From the NCBI GenBank assembly GCA_007128625.1, contig SKXC01000033.1, positions 1 to 35,546 of the forward strand: a stretch of 35,546 bases of DNA, given 5' to 3'. The DNA comes from Syntrophomonadaceae bacterium (GTDB lineage: Bacteria; Bacillota; Dethiobacteria; DTU022). Below are positions 15,356 to 24,468 of this stretch, in pieces. Both the position numbers and the translations under genes were made by a program. The notes beneath the pieces are model-generated. The model did no database searches. It saw only the letters and a program-made list of their open reading frames with translations, and was not told the DNA's origin. Positions within the stretch are counted from its first letter, which is position 1. Every line of letters begins with the position of its first letter.

Positions 15356-16237
15356 TTGGACTTGCAAACGATCATTTTTAAGTTTCAGGAATATTGGGCC
15401 CAGCGAGGGTGCCTGATCTGGCAGCCCTATGATATTGAAAAAGGAGCCGGTACTATGAACCCCGCTACTTTTTTAAAATCTTTGGGGCCGGAACCCTGGT
15501 CGGTTGGCTATATTGAACCTTCAAGAAGACCTGCTGACGGTCGTTACGGTGAAAACCCGAACCGGCTTTACCAGCATTTACAGTACCAGGTTATAATCAA
15601 ACCTGCTCCGCCTGATATCCAGGATCAGTATCTCGACAGCCTGGCCTATCTTGGACTCAACCCGCTGGAGCATGACATCAGGTTCGTCGAAGACAACTGG
15701 GAGGCACCCACCCTGGGGGCCTGGGGTCTGGGCTGGGAAGTTTGGCTGGATGGAATGGAAATTACCCAGTTTACCTATTTTCAGCAGGTGGGTGGTTTTG
15801 ATGTTGAAAAGGTGCCGGTAGAGCTTACTTACGGACTCGAAAGAATTGCCATGTATTTGCAGGATCGCGATAATGTATTCGACTTGATCTGGACCGGGAA
15901 CATTACTTACGGTGAAGTATACAAGCGGGTGGAATGGGAACAATCCAGTTACAGCTTTGACTATGCCGACAGAGATTTGTTGTTTAACCTTTTTGGTTTA
16001 TACGAAACCGAGGCAAAGCGTTTGTTGGAACTGGACCTGGTTTACCCTGCTTACGATTATATTTTAAAGTGCTCGCACACATTCAACAATCTCGATGCAC
16101 GAGGAGCGATCAGTGTTACTGAAAGAGCTGCATATATAGCGCGGGTGCGTGTCCTGGCCAGGCTTTGTGCGGAATGTTACCTGAAGCAGCGTGAAGCGGC
16201 AGGGTATCCGTTATCGGCAGGAGGTGGAGTAAGTTGA
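15356..16237 (+). CDS. glyQ: glycyl-tRNA synthetase alpha chain
   Basis: The alpha subunit carries the class II catalytic core of the heterotetrameric bacterial GlyRS. The protein begins [19 protein letters not shown] and has the near-invariant [31 protein letters not shown] and FTYFQQVGG segments. The frame is open from 15335, but the TTG at 15356 has AAAGGAGG 7 bases upstream and gives the family's usual length (293 residues). Its stop overlaps the glyS start (TTGA). Expression is under the T-box. Confidence 0.97.
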   Translation: MDLQTIIFKFQEYWAQRGCLIWQPYDIEKGAGTMNPATFLKSLGPEPWSVGYIEPSRRPADGRYGENPNRLYQHLQYQVIIKPAPPDIQDQYLDSLAYLGLNPLEHDIRFVEDNWEAPTLGAWGLGWEVWLDGMEITQFTYFQQVGGFDVEKVPVELTYGLERIAMYLQDRDNVFDLIWTGNITYGEVYKRVEWEQSSYSFDYADRDLLFNLFGLYETEAKRLLELDLVYPAYDYILKCSHTFNNLDARGAISVTERAAYIARVRVLARLCAECYLKQREAAGYPLSAGGGVS

Positions 16238-18312
16238 CAGCTGCTTATGATCTGTTGCTGGAAATAGGCTGTGAAGAGATTCCCTCAAGGTTTTTACCGG
16301 GGGCTATGGAACAACTGGAAAAGGGTTCAGCAGCCTTATTGGAAGAATACAGGCTCAAGCATGAAAAAATTGAAACCTATGCCACACCGCGCCGCCTGGT
16401 TGTTATGGTCAAAGCACTTGAAGCCGGACAGGGAGATATTGTGGAAAAGGTAAAAGGACCACCAATTGATCGGGCTTATGATGATAACGGCAAACCGACC
16501 AGGGCATTAGAGGGTTTTGTGAAAAACCAGGGGGTTTCCACCAAGCAGTTGGAAGAAGAGACTATTAAGGGAGCCCGCTACGTATTCGCCCGCAGGGAGA
16601 TTCCGGGCAAACCGACAGAAGAACTGCTGCCAGATTTATTGCCGCAGTTGATTAAAAAGCTGTCATTTCCCCGCCCGATGTACTGGCAGAGCAAAGAGGT
16701 GCGTTTTGCCCGCCCTATCCGCTGGTTGTTGGCCCTCTATAACCAAAAACCGGTTACCTTTAAGTTTGCCGGCATTGAATCAGGCAACAGAACTTACGGG
16801 CATCGTTTCCTGGCCCCGGGACCTTTTGTAATTAACAATGTGGAGCATTTCTTTAGCTGCCTCGATGAAAAATATATTGTGCTTGATCAAAACCGCCGCC
16901 GGAAAATGATTTGTGATCAGCTGGAACAAAAGGCCGCAGAAAACGGCGGAGTGGCTTTAATCGATGATGATTTACTCGAAGAAGTCACCTACCTGGTCGA
17001 ATACCCGGTTGCTGTTGACGGTTTTTTCGATCAAGCCTATCTTGACCTGCCCCAGGAAGTGCCGATCACATCGATGCAGTATCACCAGCGCTACTTTCCC
17101 ATTGTGGAAAAAGAAAGCGGACGCCTGCTGCCCTGTTTTGTCGGGATCAGCAATAACCGTTTTCATCCCAATATCCGCAAGGGCTATGCCAAGGTCTTGC
17201 AGGCCCGCCTTGCTGATGGACGTTTTTTCTATAATGAAGATCGCAAAGTGCCACTGGAAAACTATGTTAGCAAGCTGGAAAGTGTAATATTTTTGGAATC
17301 CCTGGGAAACATGGATCAAAAACGTTCACGGTTAATTGATCTGGCTTCTACACTGGCACAGTCTCTTGATCTGTCAGCTGAGAAAATTGAAATAATAAGG
17401 CGAATTGCCCATTTATGCAAAGCCGACCTGGTAACCAGTATGGTTAAAGAGTTTCCTGAACTGCAGGGGGTGATGGGCCGTGAATATGCCCGGCTCAGCA
17501 ATGAAGGGGATGAGGTTGCCCTTGGCATATATGAGCACTACTTACCCCGCTATGCCGGAGACCGCCTGCCTTCATTTACAGAGGCGGCGATAGTATCGCT
17601 TGCCGATCGGATTGATACCCTGGCCGGATGTTTTGCCATTGGTATTCAACCCACGGGTTCCCAGGATCCCTATGCTTTGCGCAGGCAGGCCCAGGGTGTA
17701 ATCTACATTCTTTTGGACCTGGAGATTGATTTGAAGTTAACAGACCTGGTCAATCAGGCGCTTGATCTGCTGTCTCAAAACTTAAAACTGGATTCACAAC
17801 ACCGGGAAAAATTAGAAGTTAGTTTGCAGGAATTCCTGGTGCAGCGGATTCGTTTTGCCTTCCAGGAAAGAGGACTGGCTCACGATATTATCGAAGCTGT
17901 CCTGGCAGTGCCTTTTGATAACATTTCAGAGCTTTATAATCGGGCTGTTGTTCTTGAAGAATACCTGCAGGGTCCCCTTCTTGACGATGTAATTATTGCT
18001 TATAACCGGGTCGCCAACCTGACCAGGCAAGCGACTGCAAAAGATCTGGATCAAACCCTGCTTGCCGATCCGGCCGAAATAGAACTTTTCCAAAAATGGC
18101 AGGAAATCAAATCTGAATTGGAAGCCATAAACAGCCCCGATCAGTGGCTCAAAATGCTGCAGACTTTAAAGGTTCCTATTGATCAATATTTCGATACTGT
18201 TATGGTTATGGTCGAAGATAACCAGGTTCGTGAAAACAGGTTGTCCATGCTGGTTGAAATAAAAACTTTGTTTAATCGTTTGGCTGATTTTTCCAGGTTA
18301 CAGTCTTCTTAA
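16234..18312 (+). CDS. glyS: glycyl-tRNA synthetase beta chain
   Basis: The 692-residue beta subunit needed for tRNA-Gly binding in the alpha2beta2 GlyRS. It shows the N-terminal [19 protein letters not shown] block, RYYFPIV-like [10 protein letters not shown], the HD-like part [20 protein letters not shown], and a C-terminal anticodon-binding helical domain (DALRR-like). The TTG start at 16234 overlaps the glyQ stop by four bases with GGAGG upstream, a typical coupling of the two chains. Length is normal for the family. Confidence 0.97.
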   Translation: MTAAYDLLLEIGCEEIPSRFLPGAMEQLEKGSAALLEEYRLKHEKIETYATPRRLVVMVKALEAGQGDIVEKVKGPPIDRAYDDNGKPTRALEGFVKNQGVSTKQLEEETIKGARYVFARREIPGKPTEELLPDLLPQLIKKLSFPRPMYWQSKEVRFARPIRWLLALYNQKPVTFKFAGIESGNRTYGHRFLAPGPFVINNVEHFFSCLDEKYIVLDQNRRRKMICDQLEQKAAENGGVALIDDDLLEEVTYLVEYPVAVDGFFDQAYLDLPQEVPITSMQYHQRYFPIVEKESGRLLPCFVGISNNRFHPNIRKGYAKVLQARLADGRFFYNEDRKVPLENYVSKLESVIFLESLGNMDQKRSRLIDLASTLAQSLDLSAEKIEIIRRIAHLCKADLVTSMVKEFPELQGVMGREYARLSNEGDEVALGIYEHYLPRYAGDRLPSFTEAAIVSLADRIDTLAGCFAIGIQPTGSQDPYALRRQAQGVIYILLDLEIDLKLTDLVNQALDLLSQNLKLDSQHREKLEVSLQEFLVQRIRFAFQERGLAHDIIEAVLAVPFDNISELYNRAVVLEEYLQGPLLDDVIIAYNRVANLTRQATAKDLDQTLLADPAEIELFQKWQEIKSELEAINSPDQWLKMLQTLKVPIDQYFDTVMVMVEDNQVRENRLSMLVEIKTLFNRLADFSRLQSS

Positions 18313-18437
18313 AACATGATCACTCCGGCAGGAAAAACACGGTTCTGTAGCGTATACAAGCTGTAATCTGTTTTGTCTGCTGCATGGTCGGGCCCAACTC
18401 AATAGAAGCCTGATATATTGCAGGGAGGAGCCTTTTA

Positions 18438-19262
18438 ATGGAAGAGTTTCCGGATAAGCCGATAGTTTATATAGTTTCCGATTCTATAGGTGATACGGCA
18501 GAGTTTGTGGTTAAGGCTGTAGCCAGCCAGTTTGATTCTGGACAGATTGAGATGCGCCGTATCCCTTTTGTCGAAGATAAAGCCCAGATTCAAGCAGTTT
18601 TTGAGGAAGCAAGTGGTACGAATGCAATAATAGCCTATACCCTGGTTGTTCCCAAGCTGCGCCTGGCCATGGCTGCGGAAGCTGAAAAGCATAATGTGCA
18701 AACTGCTGATATCCTCGGTTCGCTGATGGGAGCTTTTAACCGGGCAACCGGCAAAGAACCTCATAGTGAAGCGGGGCGGGTACGCCAGATGGGTAAAGAG
18801 TATTTCCGGCGTATTGCGGCAGTTGAATTTGCAGTTAAGCATGATGATGGTAAAAATCCACGCGGTTTAAGCAAAGCCGATGTTGTTCTGATCGGCATTT
18901 CCAGGACTTCAAAAACACCTCTGAGTATGTACCTTGCCCATCAGGGAGTTATGGTGGCCAACTTGCCGCTGGTTCCTGAAGTGGAACCTCCTGAAGAACT
19001 GTTCCGGGTATCCCCATCCAAAGTTTTCGGCCTGATTATTAATCCCGACCAACTGCGGCAAATCAGGATAGAGCGCCTTAAGGCTCTTGGTTTGGATGAA
19101 AGCTCTGATTATGTGGCTGTAGAAAGGATTGATCAAGAGCTTACCTATGCCCGCCGGTTGATGAAGAAAATTGGCTGCACAGTATTTGAGGTATCTGATA
19201 AGGCAGTCGAAGAGGTTGCAAAACGGATTATTCAGACAATCAAAGGAGGAGTAGAAATTTGA
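18438..19262 (+). CDS. pyruvate, phosphate dikinase regulatory protein (PPDK kinase/phosphorylase)
   Basis: A 274-residue DUF299-family protein (YqfL type). The characterised members of this family switch PPDK or PEP synthase on and off through ADP-dependent phosphorylation and Pi-dependent dephosphorylation of a threonine. The P-loop GISRTSKTPLS lies at about 152-162. The N-terminus PIVYIVSDSIGDTAEFVVKA is the family signature. The PPDK gene follows with a 1-4 base overlap, so PPDK rather than PEP synthase is the likely target. In Bacillus the gene also follows glyQS. AGGGAGGAG precedes the ATG. Confidence 0.95.
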   Translation: MEEFPDKPIVYIVSDSIGDTAEFVVKAVASQFDSGQIEMRRIPFVEDKAQIQAVFEEASGTNAIIAYTLVVPKLRLAMAAEAEKHNVQTADILGSLMGAFNRATGKEPHSEAGRVRQMGKEYFRRIAAVEFAVKHDDGKNPRGLSKADVVLIGISRTSKTPLSMYLAHQGVMVANLPLVPEVEPPEELFRVSPSKVFGLIINPDQLRQIRIERLKALGLDESSDYVAVERIDQELTYARRLMKKIGCTVFEVSDKAVEEVAKRIIQTIKGGVEI

Positions 19263-21916
19263 TGACCGGGCAATATGTATATCCTTTTGAAAAAGGCGAC
19301 AAGTCGATGAAAAGTATACTTGGTGGAAAGGGTGCAAATCTGTCCGAAATGGCCAAGATTGGCCTGCCGGTCCCCCCCGGTTTTATTGTCACAACCGAAG
19401 CATGTAACCGATATTTAAGTGAAGGTGAAAAACTCTGGCCGGAACTGGAGTCGGATATTCTTGAAAACCTGAAAGCTCTTGAACAGCGAGTTGAGCGTAG
19501 TTTTGGTGGTAATCCTCCCCTGCTTATATCAATCCGTTCGGGCGCGGTTCACTCCATGCCCGGTATGATGGACACTATTCTAAATTTAGGTTTAAACCCG
19601 ACAACGGTTGAACATTTGAGCCGGGAGGCCGGAGATCGCCATTTTGCCCTTGATTGTTACCGCCGTTTTCTGCAGATGTTTGGGGATGTGGTATTGAAAG
19701 TCGGGCATCATAATTTTGAAAATATCCTGACTGAAGCGAGGCGGGAAAAGCAGGTTAAAACCGACTCTGAATTGGACGAGGCGGCCCTGGAAAAGATCAT
19801 CGAAGATTTTTCGGCCCTGATTCTGAAAGAATCCGGCCGGGAATTTCCACTTGATGTCAAAGAACAGCTTTTCATGGCTGTTGAAGCGGTATTTAAGTCC
19901 TGGAATACGGATCGGGCCGTGGTTTACCGTCAGGCAAACCGGATTCCCGATGATCTTGGAACAGCCGTTAACGTTCAGGTTATGGTATTCGGCAATTTAG
20001 GAGAAGACAGCGCAACAGGCGTAGCTTTTACCCGAAATCCATCGAACGGTGAGCCAAAAATTTACGGTGAGTATTTACTCAATGCCCAGGGAGAAGATGT
20101 GGTGGCCGGTATCCGCACTCCCCGTCCCCTGGAAGGACTAAAAGAAGATCTCCCTGAAGCATACGAGCAGTTTATTGATACCTGCCGGATTCTTGAGAAG
20201 CACTATCTCGATATGCAGGATATCGAATTTACTATTGAGAGAAAAAAACTGTACATGCTGCAAACCCGGACTGGAAAGCGGACGGCCTCGGCAGCTATGC
20301 GTATTGCTGTAGACATGGTTGATGAGGGACTGATTGATAAAACTGAAGCCCTGCAAAGAATTGAGCCGGATCAGCTTGAGCAGCTGATGCACTGGCGTAT
20401 TGATCCGGATGTCGAACTTAATTATATAGCCAGCGGTCTGCCGGCTTCACCCGGGGCTGCTTCTGGAAAAGTTGTATTCGATGCCGATCGGACTCATGAC
20501 ATGGCCGAGGAAGGAGAAAAAGTGCTTCTGGTTCGCCCCGAGACTACCCCTGACGATATTCACGGCATTATTGCCGCTAAAGGTGTTTTGACCAGCCGGG
20601 GCGGAATGACCAGTCATGCAGCCGTAGTAGCTCGCGGTATGGGTAAGCCTTGTGTATGCGGCTGTGAAAAGCTGAGAATTGATCCCGGCAAAGGTACCTT
20701 TTATGTTGATGATCAAGAGTACCAGGAAGGAGAAATACTTTCCATTGACGGAACCACCGGCCAGGTTATCCTGGGTGAGGCACCTTTGATCGAACCGCAA
20801 TTTACTGATCAGTTCTATGAATTGTTAAGCTGGGCTGACGATATCCGCCGCCTGAAAGTCCGTGCCAATGTCGATAATCCTGATGATGCCCGACGCGCGG
20901 TAGAACTGGGAGCCCAGGGGATTGGACTTTGTCGTACCGAGCATATGTTTATGGCTGCTGAGCGTATACCGGTTGTTCAGAAAATGATTCTTTCCACCGA
21001 TCAGGAAAAGCGGGAGGCAGCATTAGAGGAGCTGCTGCCAATGCAGCAGGATGACTTTAAGGGAATTTTTAAAGAAATGGCCGGTTATCCGGTTACAATA
21101 CGCTTGCTGGATCCACCTCTGCACGAATTTTTACCTAACCGTGAAGAACTCCTGCTGGAAGTTGATCAGCTGCAGCGTAAAGGCAGTGATCAAGAGCAGC
21201 TGCGTGATAAAGAGAAGCTTTTGCAAAAAGTACAGTCTCTTTCAGAATATAACCCGATGCTCGGACATCGAGGCTGCCGGTTGGGGCTGGTATATCCGGA
21301 GATTTATCGCATGCAGGTAAGAGCAATTATCCTGGCTGCTTTCGAACTGTTAGAAGAAGGGATCGCACCGGAAAAACTGCAGCCAGAAATAATGATCCCA
21401 TTGGTCGGCCATCGAGAAGAAATGGACAGGATGAGGCAGCTCGTTGAAGAAACGGTATCTGAGTTGTTTGAAGAAAAAGGTAAACAGTTCCCTTACCTGG
21501 TGGGAACAATGATTGAACTGCCCCGGGCCTGCCTGGTTGCCGACCAGTTGGCCGGTTCAGCAGAATTTTTCTCATTCGGCACCAATGATTTAACGCAAAC
21601 CACCCTTGGTTACAGCCGGGATGATTCAGAAGGTAAATTTTTACCGTTCTACCTGCAGAAAAAGATATTAACAGCTAATCCCTTTGCTGAAATTGATCAG
21701 GAAGGAGTAGGTCAACTGGTGGATATTGCTATTCAAAAAGGAAAAGAAGCAAGGCCCGGGCTTAAAGTCGGCATTTGCGGCGAACATGGAGGCGATCCCG
21801 CTTCAATCCGGTTTTTTAATGCTGCCGGGCTTGATTATGTCAGCTGTTCTCCTTATCGCTTGCCGATTGCCCGTCTTTCTGCAGCAAGGGCAGTGATTAT
21901 GGAAAAAGAGAATTAA
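19262..21916 (+). CDS. ppdK: pyruvate, phosphate dikinase
   Basis: PPDK interconverts pyruvate + ATP + Pi and PEP + AMP + PPi. In anaerobes it works in glycolysis or gluconeogenesis. The protein has 884 residues (885 if TTG 19259 is used; the ribosome site GGAGGA suits either). Order: ATP-grasp domain with GGKGANLSEMAKIGLPVPPG, swivelling domain with the phosphohistidine in GGMTSHAAVVARGMGKPC (Thr about 450, His about 452), and PEP/pyruvate barrel with the catalytic cysteine in GICGEHGGDP (about 839). The threonine two before the histidine is the regulatory site used by the regulator encoded just upstream. All key residues are present. Confidence 0.97.
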   Translation: MTGQYVYPFEKGDKSMKSILGGKGANLSEMAKIGLPVPPGFIVTTEACNRYLSEGEKLWPELESDILENLKALEQRVERSFGGNPPLLISIRSGAVHSMPGMMDTILNLGLNPTTVEHLSREAGDRHFALDCYRRFLQMFGDVVLKVGHHNFENILTEARREKQVKTDSELDEAALEKIIEDFSALILKESGREFPLDVKEQLFMAVEAVFKSWNTDRAVVYRQANRIPDDLGTAVNVQVMVFGNLGEDSATGVAFTRNPSNGEPKIYGEYLLNAQGEDVVAGIRTPRPLEGLKEDLPEAYEQFIDTCRILEKHYLDMQDIEFTIERKKLYMLQTRTGKRTASAAMRIAVDMVDEGLIDKTEALQRIEPDQLEQLMHWRIDPDVELNYIASGLPASPGAASGKVVFDADRTHDMAEEGEKVLLVRPETTPDDIHGIIAAKGVLTSRGGMTSHAAVVARGMGKPCVCGCEKLRIDPGKGTFYVDDQEYQEGEILSIDGTTGQVILGEAPLIEPQFTDQFYELLSWADDIRRLKVRANVDNPDDARRAVELGAQGIGLCRTEHMFMAAERIPVVQKMILSTDQEKREAALEELLPMQQDDFKGIFKEMAGYPVTIRLLDPPLHEFLPNREELLLEVDQLQRKGSDQEQLRDKEKLLQKVQSLSEYNPMLGHRGCRLGLVYPEIYRMQVRAIILAAFELLEEGIAPEKLQPEIMIPLVGHREEMDRMRQLVEETVSELFEEKGKQFPYLVGTMIELPRACLVADQLAGSAEFFSFGTNDLTQTTLGYSRDDSEGKFLPFYLQKKILTANPFAEIDQEGVGQLVDIAIQKGKEARPGLKVGICGEHGGDPASIRFFNAAGLDYVSCSPYRLPIARLSAARAVIMEKEN

Positions 21917-22016
21917 TAAAGATGACCAGTAAAAAACGTCGAGTTATATTAACAGGAGAATATCATTTTATGGCGAATAATACAGTAGTTAAAAATAGCC
22001 GCAAGGAGTGATCTAA

Positions 22017-24104
22017 TTGACTCAGCATGGAAACCAGGATTTAACTTTGGATAACATTCATCCACCCTGTCAATCAGCATGCCCGCTGCACCAGGGCGTC
22101 CGTGATTATTTGTTGGCAATTGCCACCGGTGATTTTGACCGGTCGCTGGCAATAATCAAGGAAACAAACCCTTTACCATTTGTATGTGGCACCATCTGTG
22201 CCCATCATTGTGAAGACGAATGCCGCCGCAATGATGTAGATAAACCGCCTTCTATTCGCGGGTTAAAACGCTTTGCCATCGAGTACGGCAATGCCAAGGC
22301 ACCTTCACCTGCTGAAGGATCTAAAATCAGCGGGAAAGTAGCAGTGATCGGTGCCGGACCAGCAGGCCTTACTGCTGCTTATGATTTAGCCCGCATGGGT
22401 GCCGACGTAACAGTTTATGACAGCGATCAACAGGCCGGGGGTGCTGTTCGCCACTACATCCCCTTATACCGCTTGCCTGATGAAGCTATCGATCAGGATA
22501 TTGAAGAGATAGCCGAACAGGGAGTTAAGTTCAAATATGGAGTTGAACTGGGTAAAGATATTACGATCGAACAGCTTGAAAAAGAAGGTTACCAGTCCAT
22601 TTTACTGGCTATGGGTCTGCCTGTAAGCAGGGGCCTGAATATTCCCGGCTCTGAAGGGGAAGATATCATTTATGCCCTGCCGTTTTTAAAAAAGGTTAAA
22701 CGCGAAGGTTTTAAGTTTGAAGGAAGCCCGACTGTTATAGTCATCGGGGGCGGCAATGTGGCCATGGATGTTTCCCGCTCAGCCGTGCGGGCAGGAGCAG
22801 GCAAGGTTAAGTTGGCCTGTCTCGAATGCGATGAAGAAATGCCTGCTTTCAGCTGGGAAATTGAAGAAGCCCAGGAAGAAGGCGTTGAAATGAATCCTTC
22901 CTGGGGCCCGGATGAAATAATCAGGGAAAATGGAAAAATTAAAGGGCTTGGTTTGGTTGAATGCACCTGTGTTTTTGATGAACAGGGGCGCTTTAATCCT
23001 GAATTTGACAAAGAAAATAAAGAAATGCTCGAAGGTGATATTGTAATCTTTTCCATCGGACAGGGTGGAGACCCGGAACCGGTGCGTGGTGAAATTGATA
23101 TCGATGAACGTGGAAGAATTGTTTTTGATAATAGAACAATGAGTACCAGCCGACCCGGTGTTTTTGGCTGTGGTGAAGTGGTTACCGGTCCGGGCACCGC
23201 CGTCCAGTCAATGGCAAACGGCCGGGTAGCGGCAAAAGCGATTGCCTGCTACCTGGAAGGAATTCCTTTCGACAGTGCATCTCTTGAAGAAGTGCCGGAA
23301 CTCGAAAAACTTGATTCAGCTGTTGCAGAAGAAATTGATCGAATTGACCGCAATTCAATTCCGATGATGACCCCCGAGGAAAGAGTCCGTCACTTCAAAC
23401 AGGCTGAACTGGGTTACGACACGGAAACAGCGATTTGCGAAGCGCGCCGCTGCCTGACCTGTGCTGCGGGGGCCCAGCGTATTGACGAGCTTTGCGTCAA
23501 CTGCCTCAGCTGTGTGCGAATTTGTCCTTATGATGTACCGGTGATCAACGATGAAGGCACGGTAACTATTCGTAATGAACAGTGCCAGGCTTGCGGACTT
23601 TGCCTCGGTATATGCCCGGTTTATGCCATCAAGTTCCGTTCATCTTTAGTTGATGATGCTGCTGAATCTATTGAACCGGCTGTTCAGAAGCTGCTTGACC
23701 GGCGTAACGGCGAACCGGCCATGCTGGCGATCACCTGTGCTTACGGGGCTTTTGCTTTGCCTGAATTTCTGAACAAGGAGCATAAAAACACTGCCCTGGT
23801 TCGTTATCCCTGTGTGGGTAAGGTAGATGGTTTACATCTGCTTAAGGCTATTGAACAGGGGGTTGACGGTGTAGTTGTTGTGGGCTGCAGTGAAAGTGAT
23901 AAATATAACTGCCAGTACAAAGAGATTAGCCAGTGGGCCGAGAAGCGGGTTGGTCATGTGGGCGACCTGCTGGAAACAATTGGCCTGGAACGCGAGCGAG
24001 TATCTTTCACTGAGCTTTCCGGGGAAGAGATCGGTAAATTAGATCAGGTGATTGAAGAGGCTGCAGAACGGTTAAAACAAGCAGGTTCTTCTTCTGAAAG
24101 CTAG
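22017..24104 (+). CDS. GltD-like FAD/NAD(P) oxidoreductase fused to ferredoxin and MvhD-like domains
   Basis: A 695-residue iron-sulfur flavoprotein. An N-terminal Fe-S domain of the glutamate synthase small-subunit kind begins with CQSACPLHQ (Cys18, Cys22) and continues with CGTICAHHCEDECR. The FAD motif GAGPAGLTAAYDLA is at about 108 and the NAD(P) motif IGGGNVAMDVSRSA at about 240. A 2x[4Fe-4S] ferredoxin domain (CVNCLSCVRICP and CQACGLCLGICP) is at about 490-540. Residues 565-690 resemble MvhD/FrhD (ITCAYGAFA, VGCSESDKYNCQY). Such modules carry electrons in hydrogenase-heterodisulfide reductase complexes. The physiological donor and acceptor are unknown. The start is TTG 22017 with AAGGAG 9 bases upstream. 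It lies 100 bases after ppdK and may be cotranscribed. Confidence 0.88.
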   Translation: MTQHGNQDLTLDNIHPPCQSACPLHQGVRDYLLAIATGDFDRSLAIIKETNPLPFVCGTICAHHCEDECRRNDVDKPPSIRGLKRFAIEYGNAKAPSPAEGSKISGKVAVIGAGPAGLTAAYDLARMGADVTVYDSDQQAGGAVRHYIPLYRLPDEAIDQDIEEIAEQGVKFKYGVELGKDITIEQLEKEGYQSILLAMGLPVSRGLNIPGSEGEDIIYALPFLKKVKREGFKFEGSPTVIVIGGGNVAMDVSRSAVRAGAGKVKLACLECDEEMPAFSWEIEEAQEEGVEMNPSWGPDEIIRENGKIKGLGLVECTCVFDEQGRFNPEFDKENKEMLEGDIVIFSIGQGGDPEPVRGEIDIDERGRIVFDNRTMSTSRPGVFGCGEVVTGPGTAVQSMANGRVAAKAIACYLEGIPFDSASLEEVPELEKLDSAVAEEIDRIDRNSIPMMTPEERVRHFKQAELGYDTETAICEARRCLTCAAGAQRIDELCVNCLSCVRICPYDVPVINDEGTVTIRNEQCQACGLCLGICPVYAIKFRSSLVDDAAESIEPAVQKLLDRRNGEPAMLAITCAYGAFALPEFLNKEHKNTALVRYPCVGKVDGLHLLKAIEQGVDGVVVVGCSESDKYNCQYKEISQWAEKRVGHVGDLLETIGLERERVSFTELSGEEIGKLDQVIEEAAERLKQAGSSSES

Positions 24105-24131
24105 TCTTAATGCAGATTATTGATCCCATAG

Positions 24132-24165
24132 GCCCCGGTATGGTTCATCCATCCCGGGGCTTGTT
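24132..24165 (+). terminator. intrinsic terminator after the Fe-S flavoprotein gene
   Basis: GCCCCGG (24132-24138) pairs with CCGGGGC (24154-24160), and inside it ATGG (24140-24143) pairs with CCAT (24149-24152) around a five-base loop. TTGTTAAT follows. This ends the ppdK-side transcription unit. Confidence 0.8.
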
Positions 24166-24468
24166 AATAGTAGCTGGAGAAATAATTAGGGGCTTTAAAA
24201 TGTTATAAATAAAGGCAGGGATATCAGAATAATTGTCGAATAAAAAGGGGTATATGGAACCATGTAAAAACGAATATTGTCTTAATAGTATAAGGAGGTT
24301 TTAGAGGCAGTTCTTTGTTGTTATCATCGGGATATCTGTATATTAAAGTAACCGGGTTTGCCTCGTCTCTTTGGTTGAGATGGGGTTTTTATTATCTGTA
24401 TGAAGTTAGAGGTTTAATCGATTGTTTTTATAGATTGCAATAAAGTATAGAGCTGGCAGGTGTTAGCC
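24166..24468 (+). other. untranslated stretch before dnaG
   Basis: About 300 bases with no supported gene. AAGGAGG at 24292-24298 looks like a good ribosome site, but no start codon lies within 15 bases of it. TTG codons at 24315 and 24318 open a 43-44-codon frame that runs to 24449, through the terminator; I do not consider it supported. TG plus TATAAA (24201-24209) is a possible extended -10 without a clear -35. The region could hold a leader or a small RNA ending at the terminator at 24361-24390. Confidence 0.5.
24361..24390 (+). terminator. intrinsic terminator or attenuator 79 bases before dnaG
   Basis: CCTCGTCTC (24361-24369) pairs over all nine positions, two of them G-U, with GAGATGGGG (24377-24385) around a 7-base loop. 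TTTTT follows at once. No coding gene lies between this and the previous terminator, so it ends either a small RNA or a regulated leader of dnaG. Confidence 0.75.

Noticed and set aside
21922-22011. 29-codon ORF (MTSKKRRVILTGEYHF...) between ppdK and the flavoprotein gene
   Set aside because: It has only a weak AATAAAG before it and is too short to judge. It could be a leader peptide, but nothing supports this.
24315-24449. TTG-started frame of 44 codons over the terminator before dnaG
   Set aside because: The start lies 16 bases from AAGGAGG, and the frame runs through a clear terminator hairpin and its T-run.
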